Assembly: GCF_001411555.2 (NCBI RefSeq)
Contig: NC_049909.1
Location: 2,713,875 to 2,777,874 of the forward strand
From: Juglans regia
Lineage: Eukaryota; Streptophyta; Magnoliopsida; Fagales; Juglandaceae
Length of the DNA: 64,000 nt
Direction: 5' to 3'
This document shows positions 1 to 12,645 of this stretch, piece by piece. A model generated the notes under the pieces. The model worked only from the letters and a program-made list of their open reading frames with translations, ran no database searches and was not told where the DNA came from. The position numbers were made by a program, and so were the translations under genes. The first letter of the stretch is position 1; each line of letters opens with the position of its first letter.

Positions 1-780
1 CCAGTTGTATCATTGGCTAGTCCTTTTGAAGTATAGGTCATATGATTTGGACATTCCATTGGGGCGTTACACTAAGCAACCAAAAATCATATTTTTAATT
101 TTGAAAACATCCATTTGATTAAGGTATGCACCATAGTATTCTCTATAGATTATTCGCACACTCTGGCTCCCTTCGTCACACCACAAGTAATGAGTGGGTA
201 TGTAACTTCATAATAAGTTATGCCCAAGTCTGTGCCCGGCATGTAAACGACCAGGCATCCTCTAGCCTCCTCTAGCAGAGAGGCAACAGAGTTGATTAGA
301 GAGCGTTATCGTCTCGCCCAAGCCCGTTTTCACCCAACAACAACCCATAGGATGTCACTTAGTTCTACATGCTCTCAAGTGATCAGTGGAGCTCCATCGA
401 GGTAATGCCCTATATCGGCTTGGGGTCTTGATCCACATATAATCCATACAATCATTTTATTAATGTATGCACCATAATCTCCCCTATGGACCATCCGCAA
501 ACTTTGTCTTCCTTCGTCACACCATAGGTAACGACCATGCACGTGCCTTCATAACAAGTGATGCATTGCTTTGCGCCTAGCATGTACATGATCAAACTTC
601 CTCTAGCCTCTAACAACAGAGTGGCAATGGAGTTAACCCGAGAGCATTATCATCTCGTCCAAACCCCTTGTCGCCAAGCGACTACCCAGGAGATGTCACT
701 CAGTTTTACACACTCTCGAGTGACCATAAGAGCTCTACCAAGATAATACTTCATCTCGGCTTGGGGTCGTGATACACATG
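1..780. repeat. Tandemly duplicated ~330-bp non-coding repeat
   Basis: Two diverged copies lie head to tail at about 121-445 and 460-775. Shared landmarks in order are a 'tatgcaccata' start, a 'cttcgtcacacca' block, a 'cctctagcctc' block, an 'agatgtcact' block and a 'cggcttggggtc' end. A third, shorter relative lies at about 11185-11395. No coding potential was recognised, and the short ORF across 558-746 is not family-like. It is probably a fragment of an unidentified LTR or other repeat family. Confidence 0.6.
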
Positions 781-2033
781 CAGCCGCAAAAAACGTTTGA
801 CACAAAAACCAACAGTTTTACAAATTTTAGCTTATACACAAACATAATCAGAATTTAATGATGAAATTATCAACGGTATAAATTATAATGCAAGAGTTAA
901 TAAGTGAATGTCATAGCAACATCAATATTTATTAAAAGAAATACAAAATATTTTAACAGCACAACCAATCCCGACATTACAACAAACTAAAAGTTTCAGT
1001 CCCAACACTTTAGAGGGCCCTCAACCACCACACAAATTCTCAACCAAAATATAGTTTCCATCCCAACGCTTCACATAGGCCCTCAGCCACCACACAAATT
1101 CATAACCAAACAGCACGATACACAATTTCAAAATTTTTCGACGACAGTTATTTTAAAAGCTAGTCCAAGGATCACTTATAGTGCGAAGGTGTATTTTCTA
1201 GATGATTGGAGCCAGTTCTGCTACTGGTCAAGAGTGTTCTTGTTAACAGGTGACTTGAAGGCCACACAAGTGGGTTGTTTCGGAACAGTGAGTTCGAAGG
1301 TGTGGGTAGTTTGTGAAATTGCTTTGCTACTTTGAAAAGCAGCAATTATGATTATTAACCTATGGTATGTTCATGAGGCTGAGACAATAGTCGTGGGGGA
1401 AGGGATGGCGAGGTTGGGTGGTAAAAAATCTAAACTCTTAAGGAGAGGGTGCTACGGGCCAGAGAGGGAAGTGAGACATGGTGTGTGACAGGGATGGAAA
1501 GATGTGCAGAGGTAGTGGGAGGTGGTGGGGGTTGGGAGATATGAGGAGGTGATGGTGGTGGTTAGTAGAGCTAGGGTCACAATAGTGACTCACAAAGAGG
1601 GGAAGAGAGATGGGGAGCATGTTTGAGGCAAGGGTAAGGACGAGGGAAGGGCGAAGGAGCTCTAGTGACATGCTTGAGGCGCAGTGGATGGCAATGCTGG
1701 TGCTCATGGCAACCAAAAAACAAAAGGAAGTAAAAGGGAGCGAAGTGAGAGAGAGGATCTAAGAGAGACGAGCTCGAGGCGATGTCGGTGGTGCAACATG
1801 GTAGGGATGACGGTTGCGACTAAGATTTTCAAAACCCTAAAGAACCAAGCTTTCCAAGAGAGTAAGAGAGAGGGTAAGTGGGTGGCGGAGTGAGCCAGAG
1901 GTGGGGTTCTATGGCAGTGTGTGCGTGTTGCAGTGGTTGACGACGTGGGTGGCAAATTTGCGACGACAGTGGAGCCCTAAGAGAGAACGATAAAGAACAA
2001 GAGAGGGAAGATAGAGAGAGATAGAGAAGGAAT
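781..2033. other. Non-coding stretch with a small local duplication
   Basis: No gene is recognisable here. A ~55-bp motif containing 'accaccacacaaattc' occurs twice (about 994-1047 and 1057-1110). From 1440 to 2030 the plus strand is purine-rich (GA/GGA). This explains the overlapping Ser/Leu/His-rich ORFs on the minus strand, which have low complexity and no domain character. Confidence 0.5.
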
Positions 2034-2375
2034 AATGCTAGAGTCATTGCTGAGGGCTCCATTGGATTCTAGCATGTTTTTTCTTATATAAATTTTTTTA
2101 ACAATTTTAAATATTTTAAAAAAATAAAAATAAAAACTCAAAATATTATTAAAAAATATTTCTTTAATCAATAAGTAAAATAAAAAATCATACTTTGTAA
2201 TTAATGAAGTATTTTTTAATAATTTTTTTTTTTTTACTTTCTTATTAAGAAAATAATTTTAATGATGTTTTAAATTTATTTTATTTTTTAAAAATATATA
2301 AAAAAAATCTATGTAAAAGATAACTTAAAAAAGACGTGGAAAAACACATAGAAACTACGGCCGGCTCTAGCATTG
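2034..2375. mobile_element. Candidate AT-rich MITE
   Basis: A perfect 10-bp inverted repeat, AATGCTAGAG at 2034-2043 and its complement CTCTAGCATT at 2366-2375, encloses a very AT-rich core. That is the general form of a MITE. No convincing target-site duplication was seen, so the family is undetermined and the call is tentative. Confidence 0.35.
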
Positions 2376-2732
2376 TCCATAGAGGGGAGAGAGAGAGAGA
2401 GAGAGAAGGGAGATCTGAGGGAGGGATATCGGGATCGGGAGGAAAAAAGAGGACTTGATGTTGGCGGTCAAGTATGACGGCACAACGTGTAGGGAAGACT
2501 GAGGGGAGAGTGAGAACGAATTTGGGGAAAGAAAGCAAATACAGACACGAACGAGGAGGAAAGACAGAGCTATTGGCACCAGCAATGGAACTAAAGGTGG
2601 CGGGAAGGACCTGGCAGGCCTCTAAGAAGCTATGGCATAGCGCGAAAAATAGAGAGAAAAGATAAGGGAGGGAAGAGAGAGAGACAGTGAGGGATGGGCG
2701 GCGGGGACAAGGTGTTTGGGATGGAGTCCGAG

Positions 2733-2767
<35 letters not shown>

Positions 2768-4517
2768 TGCAGGGAGTAATGGGAAGGGGGAGGTGCAGAC
2801 AGTGAGGAGGGATAAAAGTGAAGGAGAAAAAAGAGGGAAGGAAAGGATTTTATATCTTATAGTCGAAACGGCATCATATTGGGGATAGAGGAGCTGTGCC
2901 TCCAAGCCTTGGGCCGAAGGTTTGGGCCTTCCATGATTTTTTTTTTTTTTTCCCCTTTCCTCCTCTTTATTTTACAAGGGCTGGGCCTTTTTACAGGGCC
3001 TCACAAATATTACCTTTCAAATGAAACCCTTTCACTCTCAAATCTGCCAATGATCTCATCAATTCTTGCCAACCTGATAGGCTGATGATACGCAATAAAT
3101 GCTGCAGAAAATCAAGCTCCTCCTTTGTTACCGACAATTGCACAAGCCCAGAAAAAAAAAACAATCTGCAAGAAGATTCCCAAGATTAAACACAAGAAGA
3201 CTACTTAAAATCAGCAAATGCTTGAAGAAATCATCTCAGAAAATCAAGGAGTTTAGACTTAAGAAAGAAAATTAGAATCTCCTATCAAAAAATAGAAAGA
3301 AAATGAGAATCAGAGAGACCATTTGCAAGAACACCGAATGAACTTCAAGCAAACCGAAAGGGGAAATTTGAAACCAAATAATAAAGCATGGGAGTCGTTA
3401 AAATCTAGCCTGTGCTGTCGAACATCCCATTGCATATGGAGCACCATACCACTACCCACCACCATACCGAGCAAACGAAGGATGCAAGAAAATGCAGCAG
3501 TCTCTTTTCGTCAGAGTGGTTGAAGTTTCAGGACTCAGGTCAGTCAATCTTTATTTCAATTCAAAGGAGAAGAGAAAGAAGTACACTCGGGAGCCATAAC
3601 TGCAGAGCAACAAAAGAAAGTGATGGGCAACCCAAATTAAGCTTTTAAGTATAGGCCTAGATGTGACTTGAGTCTCTCTTGGAGTGTTACAACCACTACA
3701 TCATAATATTCAATGGAGGAAATGCATGGAACTTGAATCTTTTACTAACGAGAAGTGTTAGGTTTACACACAAATCTTATTCACATATCTTAATGTAATT
3801 CAAGAGGCAGGGAGATGACTGAGAAGGGGACTGGGGAGTAGAAAACCAAAAAGATGGAAACCTAAAGAAGAAGACCAAGAGACGAAAAATAAAAGATGGA
3901 AAGTCTCTTAATAGTTTTTTCAAATTTAAAGGTCTGTTTGTACACAGAATTTCAAGTCTCTATCATTTCTGATAGAGAGCATTCATTTCATGTGCACAAA
4001 CAGTCATGGGTCTGTTTGGTTGGAGTGAGAAAATTGTGCAGATGAAATAACCAATGAACAAAATTCCACATGAAAAGAGATACCTTCTCCGTCAGCATTT
4101 GAAGCAAGTCGCAGTGACAGCTTCACATCTGCAGATTCTTCATACATACTTACAGGCTTACAGCCATAAAATTACACAAGAACAATTGTTTGGTAGCAGG
4201 GAGAGCAATTTGTTTGGTTCAGGCGGGATTTCATCTTTTCAAGCTCATAGTCATGCATCTCCCTGTCTCCAGTCTAGTTGCTAAGAAGGCAGCGAAACAG
4301 CAAAGAAAACTGAAGATTGCACCTTTTAATTACAACCCAATTTTAAGCTCTAAATCCAAATCTTCCTATGGATTCTCATCTGTCATTCTCTAATTCCGTT
4401 ATGCTGATGCCCATGGTTGAGAAATGCCTCTTTTGTTGAGGGTACCAATTGGATTCCTGGTGGGAACCATATTCATAACGCCTCTTACCATCCATTAAAA
4501 TCTACTGAACTTTCAAT
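2376..4517. other. Non-coding region downstream of the TNL gene, with GA microsatellites
   Basis: (GA)n runs occur near 2390-2406 and 2738-2762. The remainder includes several short ORFs (3323-3648 and 4054-4393, for example) with no family resemblance. The last stretch before 4517 should hold the 3' untranslated region of the minus-strand TNL gene. No other feature could be supported. Confidence 0.45.
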
Positions 4518-7500
4518 TTATTCATTGGATGCTTCAAAATGGGCACCATCATCTTCGTGGAGCAAACCTGCATGATCTCTTGCGTTCTCTTCGTGCTTCT
4601 TTACCAAATGGACCCCAACACTTCTAAAGACCACGAGCTCTGAATCACATTCAAATCTAAACCTTGAAGCTTTACGGTAAGTCAGCGGACAGAATGCCAT
4701 CCATAAATGGTCTGAGTCCGTCCAATCAAATATTATATATTGAATAAATAACATATTCCAATGCCATCCATCATGGATTCTAACACAAACTGCAGTCTTC
4801 TCCATTTCTAGGTTGATCCCAAATCTAAATCCAATAACAACACAGAAAACAATTTCATCTATGTCATCCGAATAATGCGTCCTATTAATATCTATTTCAC
4901 ATGAATTACTATCATGGGCCTCCTTGCTATACCTGAACCAGCTTGGAATCCTCTTTCCTGGAAATATAATGCCCATACTTCTTGCTTTAAAAGGGTATGC
5001 CCAATTTTGTTCTTTAGGATGTCTCTGTTATACCAATATAAAAAATAAAAAAAAAAATTCAGAAATACAAGTTATAAACAAAGGTAACACGCACAACCAC
5101 GTTGAAAAGTAAGAGAGGAAAAGAGACGTACCTCTTCCCATGAAGTAATCCTCATATTCACAAGCAGTTTATGGCATCCGTACAAGTCAATCTTTAGGAA
5201 ATTAAAATCCCTTCCATTGTTTTTAAAAAGAATTTCAGATAGTTGTGCAAAACTTTCCAATGACGTGCATCCACGAGCTTCAACCTTTTCTATACTCAAT
5301 GGAAGCTGGAGAATTTTTTCAAGTTGCTTGCAATTATTCAAACAAAGGTGTCGCAACACAGCAAATCTGTCGCTTTGAGGAAAGATAACAATATCACTCC
5401 CAGTTAGATCTAACTCAACCAAATTGGGAAAGTAATTAGCATCCGTGAAGAAATTTGATTCTGATAAGCAACAGAATTGAAGACTTAAAACTAGCAATGC
5501 TCCATTCGTGCTTGAGGAGGAACCATCATTGAAAAGGCTTGAATTTGTCGGAGTCAATTCTGCACTTGATGCAATTTCATATTCGCCTGTAGAAACAACA
5601 GATGGCGGGGATTGTTTACCATCCTCCTCGATCTTTCCAATGTTTATTGGTTGTGAACCACCGTCGAGTTGGAAAAAACGTAGATTTTGCAACCGATCTA
5701 TGGTAGATGGGAGATGCACAAGGTTTTTGCAGCCTCTTGCATATAAATATCGAAGCTGAGTAAGGTTTCCAAACGAGGAAGGTAGTTCTTCAATACTCGA
5801 GCCATTTAGATACAAGGCTTCAAGTTTAGCGAGGTTCCCAAATGATGAAGGTAGCTCTTTTATAACAGTGCCGTTTAGATATAACTTCTCAAGTTCACTG
5901 AGGTTCCCAATTGATGAAGGTAACTCTTTTATACAAGTGTCGTTTAGAGATAGGACTTCCAGCTTAGTAAGGTTCCCAATTGATGAAGGTAGCTCTTTTA
6001 TACCAGTGTCGTCTAGATCTAATTGTTTAAGTTCAGTGAGGTTCTCAATTGATACAGGTAGCTCTTTTATACCAGTGCCTTCAAGACATATACCATATAA
6101 AAATTCCATTTCACACTCAATCTCGGGAAAGTCCTCAAGACTTGAGCAATCATAAACTTCAAGCAAATATAGAGATCTCAACTTGAATCTTTTCGGAAAA
6201 ATCCTAAGCTTGCAGCATCCATTAACGAGAAGAACCGAAAGCTTATCAAGGAATCCAATAGAATGATGAACCTCAACTAAATTCTCACAGCATTGGAGAT
6301 TCAACTGCTTTAAATTTGGGCTACTTGAAAGATCAGGAATTTTTGTTAAGAATTTACAATGAGATAAATCCATATCTGTCAAGTTCTGTCCAAATTAAAT
6401 AAAATAAATCTATTAGCTTGAATGAAATACAATTGCATAGTTTTAAAGAAAGAAATATTGAAAATAATAAGGGTACCTTGGGTTTTAGGTCGCCTAACTC
6501 CTTGATCAGGCTATAAGGCATTCCAAATATAGTGAGCTTGTTTCCATGAAAATTAGAAGGCAAAAATGATGAAGGATATTTAGACCAATCAAGCACTCTT
6601 AATTCATTAGAGAGATGAGTAGGTCCTGCAAAAAATTGTGCATTATGATTTATAAACAATCGAAGCTTCTTCATCTTCATAAATGCCTCAGAATGCAAGC
6701 ATATCATGTCATGGCCTCCTGGAAAATCTAACAAAATCCCTTCAATTTTGTTTGTTCCCTGGAAAGACAAAGGCATAAGTATCCCAACAAAAGCTCTTCC
6801 TTTTTTACCACTTGCTAAAATCATGGAAACACAAAGAAACTAAAACAAATTAAGCTTAAACTATTGACTGAAGCATGTATATAAAAAGGGTCATGATATA
6901 CTTTTTACAATTCTTTTACAGCAATCAACCAAATCAAACATGCCACTTTAATAAAATAATATTATAATTTAATTTTAGAAAATTATTTTTGATTTAATTT
7001 AGAGTTGTAAAAGAATTGTGGTTAATCATTTTCCATATAGAAAACTACCAAAACTTAAAACAACAGAGTTGCATTGAGTTATATTTTGGGACAGAAAAGA
7101 AAATATAATCATACATAGACACACATGCACCAACGAATTAAGTACTTCAACACTTTTCTAGGAGGTTTCATTTGTGAATAGAAAAAAAAATGTAAAATCA
7201 ATGTTTTTTTTTTTTTTTTTCTAAGTTTGATCTTACCATATTTTCTTCTAATACATAGCGAACATCTTCATGAAACCACAATCTGCTACGTTTGCCAACT
7301 TTTTTAGGAGATTCTTGTCGAACAATTTCTTTACCCATTTCTTGCAGTAAGTCATGCATCTCCACATTCTGATAAGATCTGCCAATATTTATGAGACACT
7401 TTTCTTTAAGCCTTGTGATGCCAATAGTTGATGAAAAACCACAATGGTCTAGTATTTCCAATACATATTTAACATGCTTCCCCTTGAAGAAACATGCAAT

Positions 7501-9515
7501 GTCAAGGAAAATATCCTTTTCATTATCATCCAACCCATCATAGCTTATTTTAAGTATTTCATAAATTTGCTTATTAATATTTCTTTCATACTTTTCCAAT
7601 GCACTTTTCCATTCTTGTATACTTCTATCATGCAGATATGAACCAAGCACTATAAGAGCAAGTGGAAGGCCCTTAGCATAACCAATTATACATTTTGTGA
7701 GTTCCACGTAACTTTCAAGTGGATTGTCTCTTTTGAATGCATGCCAACTAAATAGCTGAATAGCTTGGTTGTCATCCAATCCCGACACTTCATACATTGA
7801 ATCAACCTTATGATAAGTTAATAGATGTTGATCTCTTGTTGTTATTATTATTCTACTTCCTGGACCGAACCAATTATGATCTCCAGCTAATTCTTTTAGG
7901 TGGAGCAACTCATTCACATCATCAAGAATTAGAAGTATCCTTTTGGAGCAAAGACTATGCTTTATAACATTAATACCTCCAACACTGCCAACATTAAAAC
8001 TTCTAGAGTCTCCAAAGAGCTCAGAATGAAGTTTATCTTGCAGTTTGACCAAACCATCCTCTCGACTTGAAATCTCTCTAACATTTTCTAGAAAACATCT
8101 AGCTTCAAATTGATATGCAATCGAGTTATAGACTGCTTTGGCGATAGTTGTTTTACCAATTCCACCAATTCCATAAATCCCTATCATGAGAGTAATATCA
8201 TTCCTTCCAATTCCTAAAAGAGTTTTCAACTCTTTTACACTAGACTCTAATCCAACTGGATACTCAGCAATGTTTAGGAAGGTAAATGTAACTATTTTTG
8301 AGTCCACCCATTGAATAATTTTATGAATAAATTCAGATTCATTCCTGCAAATACAAGGAAAAAGAACATTCAATGAGTCACATTTTTCACATAAAAAGAT
8401 ATAGAGTTTCACTAGTTACAAGTCGGTCATGTGTCAAGCATCCATTATTGCATTTGCATGGATGCACAGACCATAACCAATCTAGCACAAGAAATGTAGA
8501 GATATATAATCTACACAAAGCATGACATGAATCAAACCAATGCAGAGAAACATAATAACAATATTACCAAGTTGATCAAAGATAAGGACAACAAACAAGG
8601 AAGGCATGTCGATTGAAGATTGGGGTTTGTGTACATGCTTGTTTGTTTGTAGGGTGTTTACATTAAAAACATGATATAGTTGTTTGATTTTTTTTCAGAT
8701 CATTTATTGCTTCAAGTGTGATGAAGGTTCTGTTAGCTAATTGGTGCCCTTCTCCTATATGTGGATGCCTAGAAAATAATGGATTTGGAACTTCCTACTT
8801 GCGAAACAAAAATCTTAAGTTGTAATATCTGATTTGTTACGAGCCTAACATGAAAAAAATTAACATGTCATTCAAAGATCACATGCTTCAAAGAAAACAT
8901 AATATTTTTTTAGATTAGAATCTCGTTTCGAGAAAAACTCTACTCTCTATGAGCAAAAGAGTTAATAATTACTTACCCGTTTTCCAAGTGTTCTCCTGCC
9001 AAATTGGCAACCTCTTGTAGGGTTGTCTTCCACCTCTGCACCTTCGTGTTCTCTTTGAACCTCTCTTGATGTCTAGTCAATGCTTCTCCAAATCTTCCTT
9101 TTTGATTTCGTATTTCTGATGGATCTACATGATAAAATACTGGTAAAACAATTTGTTTTTTTGTTTCCTTACATTCAAGGATCTTTGTTAACTCCTCCAA
9201 GCACCATGTGGATGATGCATAGTTTGGAGATAATACAATAATGGAAATCATTGACTCCTCAATGACTTTGAGAAGTTTAGGTGAAATGGACTCTCCTCTT
9301 TCGAGGTCTTTCTCATCTATGTAGGTATTGATTCCTCTTCGACATAGAGCATCATATAGATGGGCAGTAAAAGTATTGCGAGTATCTATTCCTCTAAAAC
9401 TCAAGAATACATGGTGAGACCATCTAGAAGTGGAAGAAGAAGAAGAAGAAGAAGATGATGCGGAAGAGGGTAAACTGAACACCATTGAAGAACAAGTGTA
9501 TACAATTCTGATCAT
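4518..9515 (-). CDS. TIR-NB-ARC-LRR (TNL) disease resistance protein
   Basis: Intracellular immune receptor of the plant TNL class. In this family the TIR domain acts as an NADase/signalling module, NB-ARC is the ADP/ATP switch and the LRR/C-JID recognises ligand. Five exons join in frame: 8977-9515, 7237-8344, 6477-6758, 5132-6385 and 4518-5024 (3690 nt, 1229 aa). All introns are GT-AG. Exon 1 is the TIR domain (HVFLSFRG, YIDEKDLERGE, SPNYASSTWCLEEL), preceded by a poly-Ser run. Exon 2 carries the P-loop GIGGIGKTT near residues 238-246, the kinase-2 motif LLILDDV, GLPLAL, LDIACFF and the MHDL motif. Exon 3 is the usual linker/first LRR exon. Exon 4 holds the LRRs, including five 23-aa repeats of the IKELPSSIGNL type. 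Exon 5 begins the C-terminal jelly-roll (C-JID) domain with FPGKRIPSWF. A second in-frame ATG at 9485 (MVFSLPSS) fits the typical family N-terminus and may be the real start (1219 aa). No stops or frameshifts were seen, so it looks intact. Confidence 0.93.
5751..6083 (-). repeat. 69-nt tandem LRR repeats inside TNL exon 4
   Basis: Five consecutive 23-codon units encode variants of an xIKELPSSIGNLTxLxxLxLxxT leucine-rich repeat. Neighbouring units are very similar at the nucleotide level, with shared stretches such as 'gaaggtagctctttta' on the plus strand. This suggests recent unequal-crossover expansion within the recognition domain. Confidence 0.8.
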
Positions 9516-9631
9516 ACAGATAAGACGTACACTAGCGGAAAAGAAAAAAACAAATACAAAAAGAAAGAAAAAACGAGACCAGCAACTTCTTGACGGACAA
9601 CCAGTGTTTGATTAATCTAAAATTGAAGATA

Positions 9632-9665
9632 AGTCAAAACAAGGACAAGTAGGCATGCATTGACC
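9632..9665. promoter_or_regulatory. Two W-box-like sites upstream of the TNL gene
   Basis: TTGACT lies on the minus strand at 9632-9637 and TTGACC on the plus strand at 9660-9665. They are about 120-180 bp upstream of the TNL start codons. TTGAC(C/T) is the WRKY binding core and is common in promoters of defence genes. Short motifs like this also occur by chance. Confidence 0.3.
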
Positions 9666-11180
9666 AGTTGGTATTCATGTGTCGTTGTCCGATTAATAAA
9701 TAAACGAGTGGCAACTTGTTGGCAACTTCCGGTTGGATTCGTTGAAATCTCATGCCACTGAACGCTTTGATTACGAAAATGCGTTGCTGTATTAAATAAT
9801 ATTAATAACGAAATTAACCATTAAAGAAAAAACGTGTAAATATGTTAAAAGTGGTCTCAAGTCATTTTACAGTCTATATTTCTGCATTCAGTACATGAAA
9901 ACGCTTCTCGATGAAATGGGACTTCTCTAGTTTGTCTAGAATTCAATATATTGCCAAATTCATTAATTGTTTTTCCAAGTACTTATCAGCGAAGACAGAA
10001 TATATAATAGAAGTAATGTTATAATTATAAAGAAATTTTATAAAAATAAATTTTTAAATATCTGACATAACTTGATATGATATGTCAGATTATAAAATTA
10101 TTTTTATTATGAAGTCATGTAAAATTAGTGAGTTTAATTTTATAAAATTTTTATGTGGTTGAAGTATTTTTTAATAAGAATAATGATATCTAACATTTTT
10201 TTTATTATTATTATCTTTTTATTAATGGTTAGAAATAATTTATTATATTTGACGTGTAGACTAATCATTTAATAATATATTAAGGAAGGTTAGAGGATAA
10301 TGAAAAAAAATGATAAATAAAATTTTTCATTAAAAAAAAAATTATACTGCAAAACATTAAAAGATCTTTCACCCAACTATTAGTATTTGCTTTAGTTAGG
10401 TAACTTAGAAATGCCACGTAGAACCGGCATACATAATCTTTATGTAATCGGCTGACAAACTGGTCTCACTTTATCTCTTTCCACCCTCTTTCTCTATCCA
10501 TTCATTTTTTTGTCTATTAATAAAAAAATTAGAAACTTGATTTAGTGCCGACCTACCAATGAAAAAGCCTCTCTCTCCCCTTTCCTTTTGCTGTCATTGT
10601 TTTTCGTTCTCTTCTTTCAAACGAAAGCTGGTCAAAGCTCACAGAGACAAGGAGCTTTTCATCCTTTTCCTCATACATCAATAATACATCGATAAATGAG
10701 TACGTGCACTTAAAAATATGGTGTATCTTTACAGTAAATAAAATAAAATAGGTTGTCATTAAATCTAATTAACAGTATAAAATATCTAAATTTCACATCA
10801 CCACAATATCCCCCAAACCATAACGAATAATGTTACATTCATCCCTTCTAAACAAATAGACTTGGCAATTTAATATATGAGGGGCAAAAGCCTCAATTCT
10901 TCGTCCCATGAAGGAGATGAATCTTCATGTTCGTAAGTACCACCATACATATCCTCTGCATTAGAATCTACGATTTTGAGGAGCGAAATCGGTGTGATTA
11001 AGCAAAATCTCAATAAATAAAAATAAGTCTTAAACACTTAAATTACATGCAGGTGGAAAAGGGAAATTATGCAAACATTTAATACAACTATAAATGATAA
11101 TTAAACATCTTAAATATTCCATAATAAATTTCCCACCCATGTTGACACATGCTGAAAAATCCCAATTTTATTCTCAATTT
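9666..11180. other. AT-rich intergenic DNA
   Basis: No gene is recognisable. 10005-10345 is strongly AT-rich with partly complementary stretches (a TCTGACATA block and a TATGTCAGA block near 10058-10092), which could be a decayed MITE. The ORFs in this region are low-complexity. Confidence 0.35.
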
Positions 11181-11184
11181 ATTA

Positions 11185-11395
11185 ACATGTCCACTATGGT
11201 CTCCCTTACGTAGACCATTCACACAACTTGACTCTCTTTGCCACACCACGAGTAACAACTGTGCATGTGACTTCGTAACAATCGATGGCCAATTCCGCGC
11301 CCAGCACATTCATGGTGTAACAGCCTCGACCCAAGCCTGTTGTTGCTTAGCGACCACCTAGAAAATGTCACTCAGTTTTATGCTCTCTCGAGTGA
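11185..11395 (+). repeat. Third diverged copy of the 5'-end repeat
   Basis: It shares the order 'cactatggtctccc', 'gccacaccacgagtaac', 'gtgacttcgtaacaa' and 'atgtcactcagtttta' with the duplicated repeat at 121-775. It ends just before a MITE at 11399. The family is unidentified. Confidence 0.5.
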
Positions 11396-11398
11396 AAA

Positions 11399-11614
11399 CC
11401 TCGTTTATTTTCACAACTCATTTCAACTAATTTCATCTCCTCTCATATAATCATTACAACTTTCTCAAATTTTCATACAAAATAAAATAAACAATTCAAA
11501 ATTTTCAAATTCCAAAACAAAAATAATATTAAAAATATATATTCTAACAATATTTTATTCAACTTTTAACTTTAATCTCAACTCATTTCATCTCACATGT
11601 GAAAACAAATAAGG
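11399..11614. mobile_element. Short MITE with imperfect 17-bp inverted ends
   Basis: The left end CCTCGTTTATTTTCACA matches the complement of the right end, CCTTATTTGTTTTCACA, at 14 of 17 positions. The interior is rich in TCATTTCATCTC-like motifs, also seen at about 41120-41290 and, complemented, at 62913-63056. No coding content was seen. A target-site duplication was not confidently identified. Confidence 0.5.
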
Positions 11615-11765
11615 TTGTTGCTCTTATTGTCTTCTATTGTTTGGTTTTTCTCTATAAATGAGGCCTTAATGTTGTTAGCTCATGTAAATGAGTTCTAAAC
11701 CATGTAATACTTTTATTACCGTCCCACAATGTTATTATTTTTTATCTTTTAAAAGCCTCTCGAAG

Positions 11766-11990
11766 GGCCCACGTTTGGGTAGCCCAAGTGATAAGGACGA
11801 ACTTGTGTGCATGAGCCCCATGTCATATGTTCGATTTCTCTTGGGATCAAATTGCGATTTAAGTGGGAGGCCATGATAGTAGGTTGATGTACTAGTCTCC
11901 TTGGGGTTTAGGTCCCATGGGTGAGTCCTAAGGGCCCCTGTTGTGGGGGAGTTTCCCCGTCATAAAAAAATAAAAAATAAAAAAAGAAAA
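11766..11990 (+). mobile_element. tRNA-derived SINE
   Basis: An A-box-like sequence (TAGCCCAAGTGATAAGG, from 11780) is followed about 45 bp later by a B-box-like sequence (TGTTCGATTTC, near 11828). This is the internal RNA polymerase III promoter layout of tRNA-derived SINEs. A unique body of ~120 bp follows, then an A-rich tail (about 11965-11990). A target-site duplication was not clear. It is too diverged from a tRNA cloverleaf to be a functional tRNA gene. Confidence 0.6.
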
Positions 11991-12336
11991 GTCCCATGAA
12001 GGACTTACTTTTGAGGCAAGGAGAATTAAGCTTTATGTAGTAATGGAAGGTGAAAATTGATTCATTTTATTGTAATTTTGAATTGGTTATGCTTGAGGAT
12101 TTGAAAATATCTGATGCTGAAATTACTTTTTGCACAAACGTTAATAACGGCAGTGATTCAATAATTGAGAGATGTGGGGAAGAAATTGTTGTGGTTCGCT
12201 GAAGCCCCTATTAGCTGGGAGAGCAACATGGTTGGTATATGTTTCACAACAAATTGTCTAGGCATTAGCTTTAATGTTGTTGCTCTTATTTTCTTCTATT
12301 GTTTGGTTTTTCTCTGTATGAACTTTTATGAATAAG

Positions 12337-12645
12337 GGTATATTTTTGCTTATTCCTAGGCTTTAGGTTTTGTATGAGCTTGGTTTTGGGATTTTTTTGT
12401 AGCCCTCACGTTCTTGAATGTAAAAGATATTCTTTTACTATAAATGAGAGTATATTAATAAAATTAGGGTACCATATTTTTTTTTAAAATAAATAATAAT
12501 ATAGTTGCCGCTTGATGCCTTTTTTCCTAAGCTTTAAGTTTTTTATTAGTTTGGTTTCGAGATTCTTTGTAATCCACAAGCTCTTACTTGTAAAAGATAT
12601 TCTTCCACTATAAGTGAGAGTATGTTAATAAAATTGGAGTATTAT
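12337..12645 (+). repeat. Tandem pair of ~135-bp repeats, possibly LINE 3' tails
   Basis: Two copies (about 12337-12473 and 12510-12645) share 'gtaaaagatattctt', 'ctataa(a/g)tgagagtat' and 'ttaataaaatt'. The terminal TTAATAAAATT resembles the 3' ends of LINE tails elsewhere in the window (53702, for instance). A matching 'gttgttgctcttatt' stretch also occurs at 11618 and 12279, so the local duplication is more extensive than the two tails. Confidence 0.45.

Noticed and set aside
1438..2665. Overlapping Ser/Leu/His-rich ORFs on the minus strand
   Set aside because: They are products of GA-rich low-complexity DNA, with no domain and ORFs open in several frames at once.
11780..11839. Functional tRNA gene
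   Set aside because: The A and B boxes are present but no acceptor stem or anticodon arm can be formed, so SINE is the better call.
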